Shown: positions 45,145 to 59,611, counted from the stretch's first letter. The stretch is DNA of 64,000 nucleotides from Pseudovibrio denitrificans JCM 12308 (GCF_001310815.1 NZ_BAZK01000005.1:62001-126000); one strand, 5' to 3'. Program-made: numbers and translations. The notes: a model not told the origin generated them from the sequence alone.

Positions 45145-46096
45145 TGGCTGGCCTCCGCTTGTTTCTCCTGCTGTTTCTGGAACAAGATGATGGGCAGGAT
45201 CAACATGAGCAGCAATAGGATTGCCACCGCTGAGGCCACCGGCCAGTCTCTATTGGAGAAGAATTCCACCCAGAGCGTTTTGCCGATCATGATGGTGCTG
45301 GAGCCGCCCAGAATATCAGGAATGACGAACTCACCCACCGCAGGAATGAAGACGAGGAAGCAACCCGCCCATACTCCAGGCAGGGAAAGCGGAAGCGTGA
45401 TGACCCAGAAGGCCTTCATAGGAGAGCAGCCAAGATCCGTTGCCGCTTCCAGCAATGATCCATCCAGTTTTTCCAGCACGGCGTAGAGCGGTAGCACCAT
45501 GAAGGCAGGTAGGAATAGACGATGCCGATGTAGATGGCGGCGTCTGTGTTCAGGATCGTCAGTGGCTCATCGATGATGCCTGTCCAGAGCAGGAAGTAAT
45601 TGAGGAAACCTTCTTTTTTCAGAATGCCAATCCATGCGTAAACGCGAATGAGGAAGCTGGTCCAGAAGGGCAGGATCACCAACATCAACAGTGTTGCTCG
45701 CCACTCCTTGGGAGCTTTGGCCATGGAGTAGGCGATCGGGTAGCCGATCAGGAGCGTGAGCAAGGTCGAAACCGAGGCGATCTTGAGGCTGCTGAGATAG
45801 GAGTTCAGATAAAGCGAGTCTTCGGTTAGCCAGACATAGTTCTCCAGATCAAACGCCTGCAACATGGCCCAGAAGCCTTGCCAGCCTTCAGCAAAGTCGA
45901 AGGTTGGAAAGTAGGGCGGACGTGCGAGGATGACATCTGACAGGGAGATCTTGAGAACGATCGCGAATGGCGCGAGGAAGAAGATCAGGAGCCAGATGTA
46001 TGGGACAGCAATGAGTAGTTTGCGGCCCCAACCTGCGTCCAGATTGGTGGTATCCTGCGTTTCTTCCGTGGGTGAGGTGATGTCTGCAACGGCCAT
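45141..46096 (-). pseudogene. potH: Putrescine-type ABC importer permease (PotB/PotH type), frame broken near 45504
   Basis: The rebuilt protein is about 318 residues with six helices and an extra cytoplasmic N-terminus. The first frame is good down to IGIVYSYLP and then degenerates; the second frame goes on as FMVLPLYAVLEKLDGSLLEA with the EAA loop (LLEAATDLGCSPMKAFWVIT) to 45141. One base (probably C) is missing around 45503-45506. PotH pairs with PotI. A sequencing error is likely because every other part of the gene is well kept. Confidence 0.88.
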
Positions 46097-46104
46097 GGCT
46101 CACC

Positions 46105-47253
46105 TCACGTTTCCAGAAAGACGCCGGCGCCTTTTTCCCAGTAGACATAGACGGTGTCTTCCCATGTGATTGGGCGGTCGGCGAGGTGTTCGCGGTTGGA
46201 CACCTGCGTTTTCAGGATCGTGCCGTTGGAAGCTTTGACGTGGTAGGTGGAGATGTTGCCGGTGTAGCCGATATCCCAGACTTCACCTTTCACGCAGTTG
46301 TCTGTGTTCTCTGGTTTGTCCTTGGAGATGCGCAGCTTTTCCGGGCGTACGGCGAGCCATGCTGTGGTGCCTGCTTGTGGGCGCAGTTTGGTTGAGACGG
46401 CTAGCGGCGTCTCGCCTTCCGCCCAGTGGAGGCTGGCTGTTTCGCCCGTGGTGACGTCGACGTGGCCTTCGATGATGTTGACGTCGCCAAGGAAGTCTGC
46501 GGAGTAGCGGGAGTTCGGGTACTCGTAGATTTCAGCGGGTGTGGCGACCTGAACGATCTTACCGTGGTCCATCACAGCGATGCGGCTAGCCACCGTCATG
46601 GCTTCTTCCTGATCGTGGGTGACGATGACGAAGGTGAGGCCGAGCTGTTCCTGAATGTTCATCAGCTCAAACTGGGTCTGCTCGCGCAGCTTGCGATCCA
46701 GTGCGCCGAGGGGTTCATCCAGCAAGAGGAGTTTGGGTTTTTTGGCAAGCGAACGGGCAAGGGCAACGCGCTGCTTCTGGCCGCCTGAGAGTTGGTGTGG
46801 CTTGCGTTTGGCGAAGGGTTCCAGCTGCACCAGCGACAGCATTTCTTCTACGCGTCGTCTGATTTCTGGCTTGGGCGTCTTTTCCTGCTTCAGTCCGAAG
46901 CCGATGTTCTGTTCCACCGTCATGTGCGGGAAAAGGGCGTAGGACTGGAACATCATATTGACGGGCCGCTTGTGAGGCGGGGCTTTTTGTAGATTGCTCT
47001 GGCCGAGCATGATGTTGCCTGCTGTGGGGTATTCAAAGCCAGCCAACATACGCATCATGGTGGTTTTGCCGCAGCCGGATGGGCCGAGAAGGGCAAAGAA
47101 CTCACGCTCGTAGATGTTGAGCGTTAGATCCTCTATGGCAGTGAAGTCGCCGAACTTCTTCGTGACATTTTCAAAACGCACCAAGGGTTCCTGGGTGGGA
47201 TCTTCCCAAGGTGCGAACTTGCAGACTGGTTGCGTGTTGACCAGAGTTTCCAT
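46105..47253 (-). CDS. potG: Polyamine ABC importer ATPase (PotA/PotG type)
   Basis: A 382-residue ABC ATPase. The ATG at 47253 follows GGAG at good spacing; a GTG five codons earlier is less likely. Walker A GPSGCGKTT, signature LSGGQKQRVAL, Walker B LLLDEPLGALD and switch HDQEEA are complete. A C-terminal TOBE-type regulatory domain spans about residues 250-380. It drives the PotHI channel. The binding-protein gene lies upstream, 89 bases away, with a strong hairpin between. Confidence 0.92.
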   Translation of the reverse strand: METLVNTQPVCKFAPWEDPTQEPLVRFENVTKKFGDFTAIEDLTLNIYEREFFALLGPSGCGKTTMMRMLAGFEYPTAGNIMLGQSNLQKAPPHKRPVNMMFQSYALFPHMTVEQNIGFGLKQEKTPKPEIRRRVEEMLSLVQLEPFAKRKPHQLSGGQKQRVALARSLAKKPKLLLLDEPLGALDRKLREQTQFELMNIQEQLGLTFVIVTHDQEEAMTVASRIAVMDHGKIVQVATPAEIYEYPNSRYSADFLGDVNIIEGHVDVTTGETASLHWAEGETPLAVSTKLRPQAGTTAWLAVRPEKLRISKDKPENTDNCVKGEVWDIGYTGNISTYHVKASNGTILKTQVSNREHLADRPITWEDTVYVYWEKGAGVFLET

Positions 47254-47308
47254 AGTGGCCCGCTCCACTCTCTGTTTTCATTGCGCTTCCGAGGAAACAT
47301 GGGAGCGC

Positions 47309-47330
47309 GCGGGCAATGAAGATTGCCCGC
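47309..47330 (-). other. Intercistronic hairpin between potF- and potG-like genes
   Basis: GCGGGCAAT (47309-47317) and ATTGCCCGC (47322-47330) form a perfect 9-base stem with a GAAG loop (plus strand), 12 bases after the binding-protein stop. No T-tract follows on the minus strand. It probably protects the potF mRNA or causes partial termination. Confidence 0.65.
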
Positions 47331-47342
47331 GGCAGCCAGGAG

Positions 47343-48448
47343 TTACTGACCGGACTTCACAGCGGTCCAGGCACGGGTCACAACGCGCTGAATTTTTGGC
47401 GGGTAAGGAGTTGTGACGTATAGGTTTTCCATGGTCGCTTCATCAGGATACACCGCTGTATCTTCCAGCACTTCCTGATCCAGATACTCATGAGAGGCTT
47501 TGTTGCCGTTAGCGTAGACCACGTAGTTGGAGGCCTTGGCGATGACATCCGGGCGCATGATGTAATCCAGGAACATATGCGCTTCCTTGGAATTGGCAGC
47601 GTCTGTCGGGATTGCCATCTGGTCAAACCACATCAAGGCGCCTTCCTTCGGGATGATGTAGTTGACGGTTACGCCGTTGTCCGCTTCCGCGGCTCGGTCA
47701 CGCGCCTGAAACACATCACCGGACCAGCCGATTGCGAGGCAGATGTCGCCGTTGGCAAGGGCGTTGATGTACTCGGAGCTATGGAACTTCTGCACGTATG
47801 GACGGATGGTTTTGAGCAACTCTGCAGCTTTCTCGATTTCCGCTTTGTCGTGGCTGTCCGGGTTCAGGCCAAGGTGGTTGAGGGCTGCCGGGATGAGCTC
47901 TGTTGGAGCATCCAGCATATGGATGCCGCAGTCCTGAAACTTGGCGAGGATGCCCGGATTGAAGATGATTTCCCAGCTGTCGACCGGCTTACCATCCAGA
48001 CGCTTGGCGGCGGCTTCAACATTGTAACCGATGCCGGTGGTGCCCCACATGTAGTTGATGGAATAGCGTTGCCCGGATCGTAGATGGAAGTTCTGTCGGA
48101 GACGACGGACCACATGTTCTTCAGATTGGGAAGGGCATCCTTGTCCAGCTTCTGGAAGACGCCTGCCTGAATTTGCCGTGAAAGGAAGCTGCCGGTTGGA
48201 ACAACGATGTCATAGCCAGTGGTGCCTGCGAGCAGTTTGGTTTCCAGAACCTCGTTTGAATCGAAGACGTCGTAATTGACCTTGATGCCGGTTTCAGCCT
48301 CGAAATCCTTCAGGACGCTCTCGTCGATATAGTCTGACCAGTTGTAGACATTGACGATGCCCTCTGCCTGTGCTGCGCTGGCTGCGAGTGCAACCATCAT
48401 CGCGGTTGCCACAGTTCCCGTCAGTCTGGACTTGAAGTTTGAGCTCAT
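47343..48448 (-). pseudogene. potF: Putrescine-type substrate-binding protein (PotF/PotD), frame broken near 48068
   Basis: The rebuilt protein is about 368 residues. Signal peptide ([20 protein letters not shown], cut after AQA) and the family start [20 protein letters not shown] are clear; the second frame continues as [15 protein letters not shown] and reaches the end at 47343. One C is missing in the codons around 48068. It binds putrescine or spermidine in the periplasm. It is the first gene of the minus-strand polyamine operon. Confidence 0.9.
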
Positions 48449-48572
48449 TTCATCTTCCCCTCAAATTGCTGCGCAGCATTGGTGCTGGCCTGTCTGGATC
48501 CGGCAGTCTCCGTTGTTCTTTTTTGTGTGCCTGTTTTGAAAGATGACCACAGAATTCTCAGCTAGGCAATAG

Positions 48573-48584
48573 TTTGTGATCAAA
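48573..48584. promoter_or_regulatory. Candidate GntR operator, divergent potF/regulator promoter
   Basis: TTTGTGATCAAA shares its first ten bases with the perfect palindrome at 49410-49423. It lies in the 176-base gap between the potF-like gene and the GntR gene, so a regulator bound here could control the importer operon and its own gene. Confidence 0.55.
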
Positions 48585-48624
48585 TTATCTTTGCAGCTGG
48601 TTCGTGGGCTTCTATAGTTCTTTC

Positions 48625-49311
48625 ATGAGTAAGATGACTTTACAAAGTGCTGTTGCAGCTGACGCGGGCATCCCAGTGCATGAGCAGGTTTACCGGCAGT
48701 TGCGGGAGAGGATTTTGTTTGGAGGCTTTCTTCCTGGTAAGGCCGTGACCCTGCGTGGTCTGGCGGATGAGCTGGGGGTGAGCGCCATGCCGGTACGCGA
48801 GGCTGTACGGCGCCTGATTGCAGAAAATGCGCTGGAATTACACGGTAATAGACGTGTTTCCATTCCCGATGTTTCCCAAGAGATTGTCGATGAAATTTGG
48901 TCTGCTCGCCGCCTGCTGGAAGTGGAGCTGGCATCTAAAGCTCTGCTCCATTTGGGTGATGATGATATAAAGGCGCTGCAAGACATTGATGATCAGATAG
49001 ATCTTGCCTTGGAGACAGGCGATGTCGAAGGCTACATGCGCGGAAACTACGAGTTTCATTTTTATCTGTACTCAAAAAGTCGGTCCGAAGTTCTTATCAA
49101 GCTCGTCAAAAACCTATGGGTTCAGTTCGGTCCATTCATGCGTCTTGTTTACGGACGGTCCGGCACTGCGAATCTAGAAGACCAGCACAAACAGGCTTTG
49201 GAGGCGCTGAAAGCACGAGATCAGAAGGCACTGCAAACTGCTTTGGAAGAGGACATCGCGCAAGGAATGGGGTTCATCCGCGAGTCCCTCAGCCTTTCTG
49301 AAAAAGCCTGA
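48625..49311 (+). CDS. GntR-family regulator (FadR/FCD type)
   Basis: About 228 residues from the ATG at 48625; a further Met lies three codons on, and an upstream start at 48604 is also in frame. The winged helix-turn-helix is VTLRGLADELGVSAMPVREA (about residues 38-58). The C-terminal part is an FCD-type all-helical ligand domain. It is placed between the polyamine importer operon and the catabolic pair, and two matching palindromes lie before it and after it; so it is the probable polyamine-response regulator. Confidence 0.87.
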   Translation: MSKMTLQSAVAADAGIPVHEQVYRQLRERILFGGFLPGKAVTLRGLADELGVSAMPVREAVRRLIAENALELHGNRRVSIPDVSQEIVDEIWSARRLLEVELASKALLHLGDDDIKALQDIDDQIDLALETGDVEGYMRGNYEFHFYLYSKSRSEVLIKLVKNLWVQFGPFMRLVYGRSGTANLEDQHKQALEALKARDQKALQTALEEDIAQGMGFIRESLSLSEKA

Positions 49312-49409
49312 TGATCTGTTGCTTCTCGCAGTGTTTCTATGGTGCGAGAGCCAACTAGCAAGATGGCGATGGTGGTCGGGGTTGAGACATAGAGATTGAC
49401 TCTCTCTCA

Positions 49410-49423
49410 TTTGTGATCACAAA
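49410..49423. promoter_or_regulatory. Perfect 14-base palindrome, candidate GntR operator
   Basis: TTTGTGATCACAAA is a perfect palindrome in the gap (49312-49491) before the aminotransferase gene. A near copy lies before the GntR gene at 48573. The placement suits repression of the aminotransferase-oxidase pair by the GntR protein. Confidence 0.6.
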
Positions 49424-49491
49424 ATAATGGGGAGTTTGCTTCTCTTGCCCAGATTGCGCGGCAGGTATGTTTTCGGAAGGAAAGACCCCCC

Positions 49492-50882
49492 ATGGACTAT
49501 ATCGCTAATCTTCCGCCAACCCATGTTCTTCAGGAAAAAGATGCAGCCCACCATCTGCATCCGTTTACGGATACCAAATCCCTCAATGCTAAAGGCACAC
49601 GCGTGATCACGCGGGCTGAGGGTGTTTATCTCTGGGATTCTGAGGGACACAAAATCCTTGATGGAATGGCTGGGCTCTGGTGTGTGAATGTGGGGTATGG
49701 CCGTACGGAGATCATTGAGGCGGTTCATCGGCAGATGCAGCAGCTGCCGTACTACAATACGTTTTTCCAGACTTCGCATCCGCCAGCCATCGCGCTTGCA
49801 GGGAAAATTGCCCAACTGGCACCGGACCAGCTGGATCATGTGTTCTTTGCGGGCTCTGGATCCGAAGCTAATGACACCGTAGTGCGTATGGTGCGACATT
49901 ATTGGGCGAGTGAAGGCAAGCCGACCAAGAAGACCATCATCTCTCGCCACAATGCTTATCATGGGTCCACCATGCAGGGGCCAGTCTGGGCGGCATGAGT
50001 GCGATGCATGCGCAAGGTGGGCTGCCAATTCCTGATATCACCCACATCAACCAGCCTTATTGGTATGGCGAAGGTGGAGACATGGACCCCGCCGAGTTTG
50101 GTTTGATGCGGGCGCGCGAGCTGGAAGCGGAGATTGATCGCCTTGGCGAGGACAACGTGGCCGCGTTTATTGGTGAGCCTATTCAGGGCGCGGGTGGTGT
50201 TGTTATTCCGCCGAAGACATACTGGCCTGAGATCCAGCGTATCTGCCGGGAAAGGAACATCCTGCTGATTGCAGATGAGGTGATTTGTGGGTTTGGGCGG
50301 ACTGGTAACTGGTTTGGTTCGCAGACATTCAACTTCAAACCAGATCTGATGCCGATCGCCAAAGGGCTGTCTTCCGGCTATCTGCCGATTGGTGCTGTTG
50401 TGGTGAGTGAGAAAGTTGCCAAGGGCTTTATTGAGCATGGCGGTGAGTTCTACCACGGCTTTACCTACTCAGCGCACCCAGCTGCGTGTGCGGCGGCACT
50501 GGCGAACCTTGAAATCATCGAGAATGAGCGTCTGCCCGAAAGAGTGGCGAATGATACAGGGCTGTATCTGGCTGAGAAATGGAAGATGCTGGGAGAGCAT
50601 CCTCTGGTTGGAGAGGCGCGGATTTGTGGACTGGTTGGGGCTCTGGAGCTTTCGCCGGACAAAGCACACCGTGCGTCGTTTGAAGCTGAAAGAGGTACTG
50701 TTGGCACTATCTGCCGGGATCATTGCTTTGAGAGCGGGTTGGTGATGCGCCATGTTGGCGACAGCATGATCATCTCACCGCCGCTGGTAATCACGCGCAG
50801 CGAGGTGGATGAGCTGATTGAAAAGGCGCATCGTGCGTTGGATATGACGGCTGCCGATGTTACTGCTCAAGGCATCAAGTAG
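49492..50882 (+). pseudogene. Class III aminotransferase, probable putrescine/polyamine:pyruvate, frame broken at a G run
   Basis: The rebuilt enzyme is about 464 residues. Part one (to 49998) has the PLP pocket stretches GLWCVNVGYG and FFAGSGSEAND; part two (from about 49980) has LIADEVICGFGRTG and the PLP Lys in PIAKGLSSGYLPIGAV. Adding one G to GGGG at 49977-49980 joins them as HGSTMQGASLGGMSAMHAQ. The SpuC/class III omega-aminotransferase family passes the amino group of putrescine or a similar amine to pyruvate. Close linkage to polyamine genes supports that role. Confidence 0.87.
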
Positions 50883-50905
50883 CTTTTGAGGAGGCACAGA
50901 CTCGG

Positions 50906-52254
50906 TTGAGTTTGCAGCGCATATTTCAGGCTGATGCTTATGGTCAGCAACCGGTGACACAGAACTTCTGGCATCGTGCATTTGAACCGGAAGTTCTGGG
51001 TGAACCCTTGCAGGAGGAGCACTCCTGTGAGGTTGCGATTGTTGGTGGTGGCTACACGGGCCTGTCTGCCGCATTGAAGCTTGCTCAGCAAGGCGTTGAT
51101 GTTGCTGTGCTGGATGCCCGGCATATTGGCTGGGGCGCCTCAGGTCGCAATGGCGGGTTCTGCTGTCTGGGTGGGACCATTGCGGAGGATGATGAGCTGA
51201 TCCGACGCTATGGCGAGGTTGAGGCGCGGCGGTATTTTTATGCGGAGCGAGCTGCCATTGATCTAGTTGCCGAGCTGCTGGATCAGTATGAGATCGACGC
51301 AGATGTGGCCTCAAAAGGGGAAACGGTCTTAGCGCATAAACCGCGGCGTGTTGATCAGCTGAAAGATACGGCTGCCGACATTCAAAAACGCTACGGGATC
51401 AGCTGCCATTTTCATGGCAAGGATGAGCTGACTGAACTTGGAATGAACGCGTCCGGGCTCTCCGCTGGCCTGACAATTCCCGTTGGGTTTGCCTTGCACC
51501 CTTACAAGTACGCGCGCGGCCTCGCTGCTGCTGTGAAGTCTCAAGGTGCACGTTTTTATGAGCAAACTGAAGTGCTAAGCATCGTGCCTGCTGATGATGG
51601 GCAGTATGTTCTGAAGGTGCGTAAGGGGCATTTGCGCGCGCAGAAGGTGTTGCTAGCCACTAACGGATATTCTTCTGAAAATATGCCGGAGTGGCTGGCG
51701 GGCAAGTATCTTCCGGTGCAATCCAATATCCTGATGACACGCCCGCTGTCTGAGGAGGAACTCAAGCGTCAGGCTGGTTCTCCAATCAGATGGCATATGA
51801 CACGCGGACATTGCTGCATTACTTCCGCCTGCTGCCGGACAATCGGATGATGTTTGGCATGCGCGGCAGTGTAAGCGCGGCGCCTCAGGCGCGAGAGCGG
51901 ATGAGACAAGCGGCGCGGCGAGACTTGGAGCGAATGTTCCCGGAATGGGCAAAGGTGGAGACACCGGACTTCTGGTCAGGTCTGGCGTGTCTTACAAACA
52001 ATCTGGTGCCGTTTGTTGGAGCTGTGCCCAACACATCCGGGCTATATGCAGCCTTTGGGTATCATGGAAACGGAGTGGCCATGGCGACTTATGCCGGTCA
52101 GTTGATTGCCCATGAGATGTTGGGTGAGGCGACCAACTTAGCATATCCAGCGTTCCTGAAAACGGCGCCGACACTGTTTCCGTTTGGATCTATGCGGCGC
52201 CATCTTCTTGCTCTCAGTTACACGTGGTTTTCGCTGAAAGACCGGATATTCTAG
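50906..52254 (+). pseudogene. puuB: FAD-dependent oxidase, PuuB-like (gamma-glutamylputrescine oxidase), frame broken near 51780
   Basis: The rebuilt flavoprotein is about 450 residues, the DAO-fold length of PuuB/OrdL. The FAD motif VAIVGGGYTGLSAALKLAQQ lies near residues 42-61, then GWGASGRNGGF. The C-terminal part is in another frame: SNQMAYDTRTLLHYFRLLPD onward, and GYHGNGVAMATYAGQ near the end. One base is missing around 51779-51783. The start is TTG with GAGGAGG about 12 bases before, so the start is less certain. It probably oxidises gamma-glutamylputrescine made by PuuA. Confidence 0.86.
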
Positions 52255-52257
52255 GCC

Positions 52258-55300
<3,043 letters not shown>

Positions 55301-55364
55301 GGGAATCCTCCACTCACATCAATGGGTTGATGTGTTTCGTGGATCGCTTCGATACATTGGGAGA

Positions 55365-55419
55365 GCGGGCTGCTCTCAGGGAACAGGCCCGCCCCGGAGG
55401 TTTAGGCGAAGTGCCTAAA
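55365..55419 (-). other. Two hairpins between the binding-protein and permease genes
   Basis: TTTAGGC (55401-55407) pairs with GCCTAAA (55413-55419) just after the binding-protein stop, and GCGGGC (55365-55370) pairs with GCCCGC (55387-55392). There is no T-tract on the minus strand. They resemble the hairpins in the other importer operons of this window. Confidence 0.55.
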
Positions 55420-55424
55420 AGAGA

Positions 55425-56177
55425 TTAGTTCTCAACGCCCCAATACTTGGCGACGAGGGCATCCCATGTGCCGTCTGCTTTGATCTGCTCGAGGCCTTCG
55501 TTGAAGGCGTCAACCATTGGAGAGCCTTTCTGGAACACGATGCCGAGTGGGTCGGATTCCAGGCCTTTGATTGCAGCTGTCAGTTCGCCGGCAAACTCCT
55601 GCTCGTAGGCGTGGGCGGAGGTTCCGTCGATGATGACGCCGTCTACGTCAGCGTTTTGCAGGGCCAGGATGGCGGCTGCAAAGGTGTCGTAGAGGCGGGT
55701 GTTGTCGCGTGTGACGAGTTTTTCAGCCAGTTGGGCGTTGGTGGTGCCGGTTTGGGCTGCAAGTGTTTTGCTGCCGTTCTGGAAGGCGTCCAGTGAGGTG
55801 CCTTCATCTTCGACGCGCAGCAGGATTGCCTGACTGACAACGAGGTATGGATCAGAGAAGTCCATGGTTTTCTTGCGCTCGTCCGTGATGGAAACACCGG
55901 ACATGACCACGTCGAATTCGCCCTGAACCAGCGCCGCAAAAATGCCATCCCATGCAGTGGTTACAAACTCTGCCTTACAATTAATTTTCGCGCAGATGGC
56001 GTCCATGATATCTACGTCAAACCCAACGATTTCGCCGGTTTTCTCATCAACGGTTTCCATTGGTGGGTAGGTGGTGTCGGAGCCGATTTTGAGGACTTGT
56101 CCTCCCAGATCTGCGGCTTGTGCGCCTGCGATCATCATGGTTCCAAATACTGTCGCGGCAATAAATTCACGTAACAT
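55425..56177 (-). CDS. Amino-acid-type ABC substrate-binding protein
   Basis: A 250-residue protein of the family-3 (HisJ/ArtJ-like) binding proteins. Signal peptide at residues 1-21 (cut after AQA). Typical stretches: LKIGSDTTYPPMETVDEKTG, GFDVDIMDAICAKI, FDVVMSGVSITDERKKTMDF and LAAQTGTTNAQLAE. It should bind a polar amino acid or a related amine. It is first in an operon with the long permease and the GH1 enzyme, an odd partnership. Confidence 0.88.
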   Translation of the reverse strand: MLREFIAATVFGTMMIAGAQAADLGGQVLKIGSDTTYPPMETVDEKTGEIVGFDVDIMDAICAKINCKAEFVTTAWDGIFAALVQGEFDVVMSGVSITDERKKTMDFSDPYLVVSQAILLRVEDEGTSLDAFQNGSKTLAAQTGTTNAQLAEKLVTRDNTRLYDTFAAAILALQNADVDGVIIDGTSAHAYEQEFAGELTAAIKGLESDPLGIVFQKGSPMVDAFNEGLEQIKADGTWDALVAKYWGVEN

Positions 56178-56240
56178 ATTATGCTCTCCTCATAATGTAT
56201 TTGGGCTCAGCCAGAGCGCTGGGCCGCGTATGCCTGAAGC

Positions 56241-57269
56241 CTAAGGTTTCAGGCGGTCGTCCTGCCGTTCGATCAGTTGTGGCATGACCATTCTTTGGAG
56301 GTCTTGTGCCGGCTCTCCCTCTATGCGGCGAATGATGAACTCGCCGAGAGCCTTGCTGGTTTCTTCAATGGGCAGGTAATATGTCGTGATCGGTGGGGTG
56401 AAATATGCACTGACGTTGATGTCGTCGGTGGCGTTGACGATCGCATCCTTGCCGAACTCTATGCCCAGTTCGTGAAAGGCGGACAGCACGCCGAGTGCGC
56501 TCGCTTCGTTGGCGCAAATATAGGCTGTTGGCTTATTGTTGTGATTATACAATGCTTTAACAGTTGCCTTGCCGAATTCCGGTGTAAGCGGTCCGGTGGC
56601 GATGAAATCTGTTGGTGTTTTTATCCCCGCATCCTCCAGCGCTCGCAGGTAACCGCGTTGGCGCTGTTTTGAGTACATAAGTTCGTCTGGTGGGTTGATA
56701 GTGACGATGTTGGTGTGACCGAGGCGGAGGAGGCGGGCGGTGGCCTCATAGGACATTTGCTGGGAGTTTGCGTCCACATAAGAGTAGGGCGTGAAGTGCT
56801 CGCTCATGCCGTAGGTGACGAATGGAAAGTCTTTTTCCAGCATATAGCTGATGCGGGCGTCATCGGGGCGGGTGCCTGAGATGATGATGCCATCGGCCAG
56901 ACGCTGCTCCACGATATTGCGAATTTCCTGAAAGCTGCTGTCAAAATCATCGACCGGATAGATCGCAGCGCGGTACATGGTGCCGCGCAGGGCGCCCATT
57001 ATGCCATTGAGAATATTGGTATATTCAACACCCTCCCACTCATGGCTGCCGGTGGTTGGTGTGGTCATGACAACGGCGACGGAGTAGGTGCGGCCTGTAC
57101 GCAAACGCAGGCCGTCGAGGTTGCGGACGTAGCCGATTTCCTCGGCGATTTGGCGCACGCGTTCCTTGGTCTTGTCCTTGACCGAAGAGCAATCCTTCAA
57201 AGCTCTGGAAACGGTGCCGACGGAAAGGTCAGCTTTTTGAGCGATGGTTTTGATTGTTGCGCGAGCCAC
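56241..57269 (-). CDS. LacI-family transcriptional regulator
   Basis: A 342-residue LacI/GalR regulator. The helix-turn-helix is TIKTIAQKADLSVGTVSRAL at residues 5-24, with the hinge helix region after 50. The rest is a periplasmic-binding-protein-like sensor domain, usually for a sugar. It lies upstream of the GH1/amino-acid importer genes on the same strand and close to the sugar importer, so it may control either. A GAAACGTTT-type site lies in its own upstream region. Confidence 0.9.
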   Translation of the reverse strand: MARATIKTIAQKADLSVGTVSRALKDCSSVKDKTKERVRQIAEEIGYVRNLDGLRLRTGRTYSVAVVMTTPTTGSHEWEGVEYTNILNGIMGALRGTMYRAAIYPVDDFDSSFQEIRNIVEQRLADGIIISGTRPDDARISYMLEKDFPFVTYGMSEHFTPYSYVDANSQQMSYEATARLLRLGHTNIVTINPPDELMYSKQRQRGYLRALEDAGIKTPTDFIATGPLTPEFGKATVKALYNHNNKPTAYICANEASALGVLSAFHELGIEFGKDAIVNATDDINVSAYFTPPITTYYLPIEETSKALGEFIIRRIEGEPAQDLQRMVMPQLIERQDDRLKP

Positions 57270-57610
57270 TTTATGAAATCCGACAGTATGCGCTCTTCCG
57301 GAACCGAAAAAGCAATAATTGAAACGTTTGTATTTTAGGAATCAAAATTTTGATCTGTCAAGAATGGCTGAAAATATGGGATTTTTGGTCTTGTTGACGA
57401 TTCCCTAAGAAATCAGAAAATACGTTTTAATTTTTGCGTTGCAATGTGCGTTGTTTTGTAAAAATTGCGTTGAAGAGGCAAAAGGGTGCGTTCATCGGTT
57501 ATGCAGTGATGCGCGCACATGTGCTGCGGCTGCAAGCGATGCTGAGGATTGGGAGATGCGGGGATAGAAGGGGGATAAGGGCCACGGTGATCGTGACCCT
57601 TCTTGTTTGA
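57270..57610. promoter_or_regulatory. LacI-gene promoter region and kinase 3' end
   Basis: These 341 bases have no gene. Close to the LacI gene, TTGAAACGTTTGTA (about 57319-57332) has the palindromic core AAACGTTT (57322-57329) common in LacI-family operators and may be an autoregulatory site. At the other end, AAGGG-CACG/CGTG-CCCTT (57577-57601) can form a hairpin after the kinase gene, without a clear T-tract. Confidence 0.45.
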
Positions 57611-58462
57611 TTAAGGTGCGCCGCCGACGCGCATGACAGCTGCTGCGCCGCACTTATTCCCGTCGTGCAGGCAGGTCTCAATATCTGCACCACGTAGCCA
57701 CGAGCTTAAGAACCCAGCATTGAAGGCATCGCCTGCGCCAGTGGTGTCGACCACGGGTACCGGGTCGGCGGCAACGGTGATCTCGCCATCGGGCGTTATG
57801 GCAGTTGCGCCTGCCTTGCCTTTCTTGACCACTGTGAGGGTCGGGCAGTTGGCCGGATCTTTCAAGTAACCCAGATGCTCAGCTTCCATTTCGTTGGGTA
57901 GGAACAGGTCCACCTGTGCGATGAGGTCCTGAACGTCTCCATTGAGCAGGCAGTTCTGATCCCAGGAGCAGTCCAGAGAGACGGTCATGCCAGCTGCTTT
58001 GGCGATCTCCAGAAGCTCTGGCAGCTCCTGCAGTGTTGCCAGCTCGCCGATATGCAGGTGTCTGGCTTTTGAGGCGCTGAAGGCCTCCAGCATGTCTCTT
58101 GGAACGGCGGTGCCATTGCGCTTGGTCAGGAAGGCGCGGTCTTCCAGACAGCCGATCACGGCTGTGACCTGTGCGCCATTGGCTGATCGTACGGCGACAG
58201 GCTCAGATCGACACCGCTGCGCTGCATTTTTTCAAGGATCGCAGAGCCGAACGGGCCGCCGGGCATGGACGCCAGCAGCGTGGTTTTGTGGCCCAACGCG
58301 GAAAGGTTGGCAGCGGTGATGAAACCGCCGCCTCCGGGTTCAACTGCCAGATCCTTGGCGTAGGTTTCTTCGCCTAGCGTGGCAGTTCGGTGAGCCCTGT
58401 AAAGATGAGGTCGCAATAAACCCGTCCCGCACAGACGATTGCCCCATCGGTTTCTTTTGAGG

Positions 58463-58466
<4 letters not shown>
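57611..58466 (-). pseudogene. PfkB-family sugar kinase, two frame breaks
   Basis: The rebuilt kinase is about 286 residues. It starts with GTG at 58466 in a 4-base overlap with the ATPase gene (GTGA). First piece: IVCAGRVYCDLIFTGLTELP; after a break near 58377: LGEETYAKDLAVEPGGGGF, the ribokinase sugar-binding glycines; after a second break near 58193: GAQVTAVIGCLEDRAF to the end. The catalytic motif DTTGAGDAFNAGF is intact. Each break needs one base. It should phosphorylate the sugar brought in by the adjacent importer. Confidence 0.84.
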
Positions 58467-59521
<1,055 letters not shown>

Positions 59522-59611
59522 TCGATCACTCCTGCACTAGTTTTGCAAAAGCAGCGCTGCGCACCTTGGTGGCCTGCGCGCTTTGATCTACAAATGATTT
59601 GTTATTGGCTC

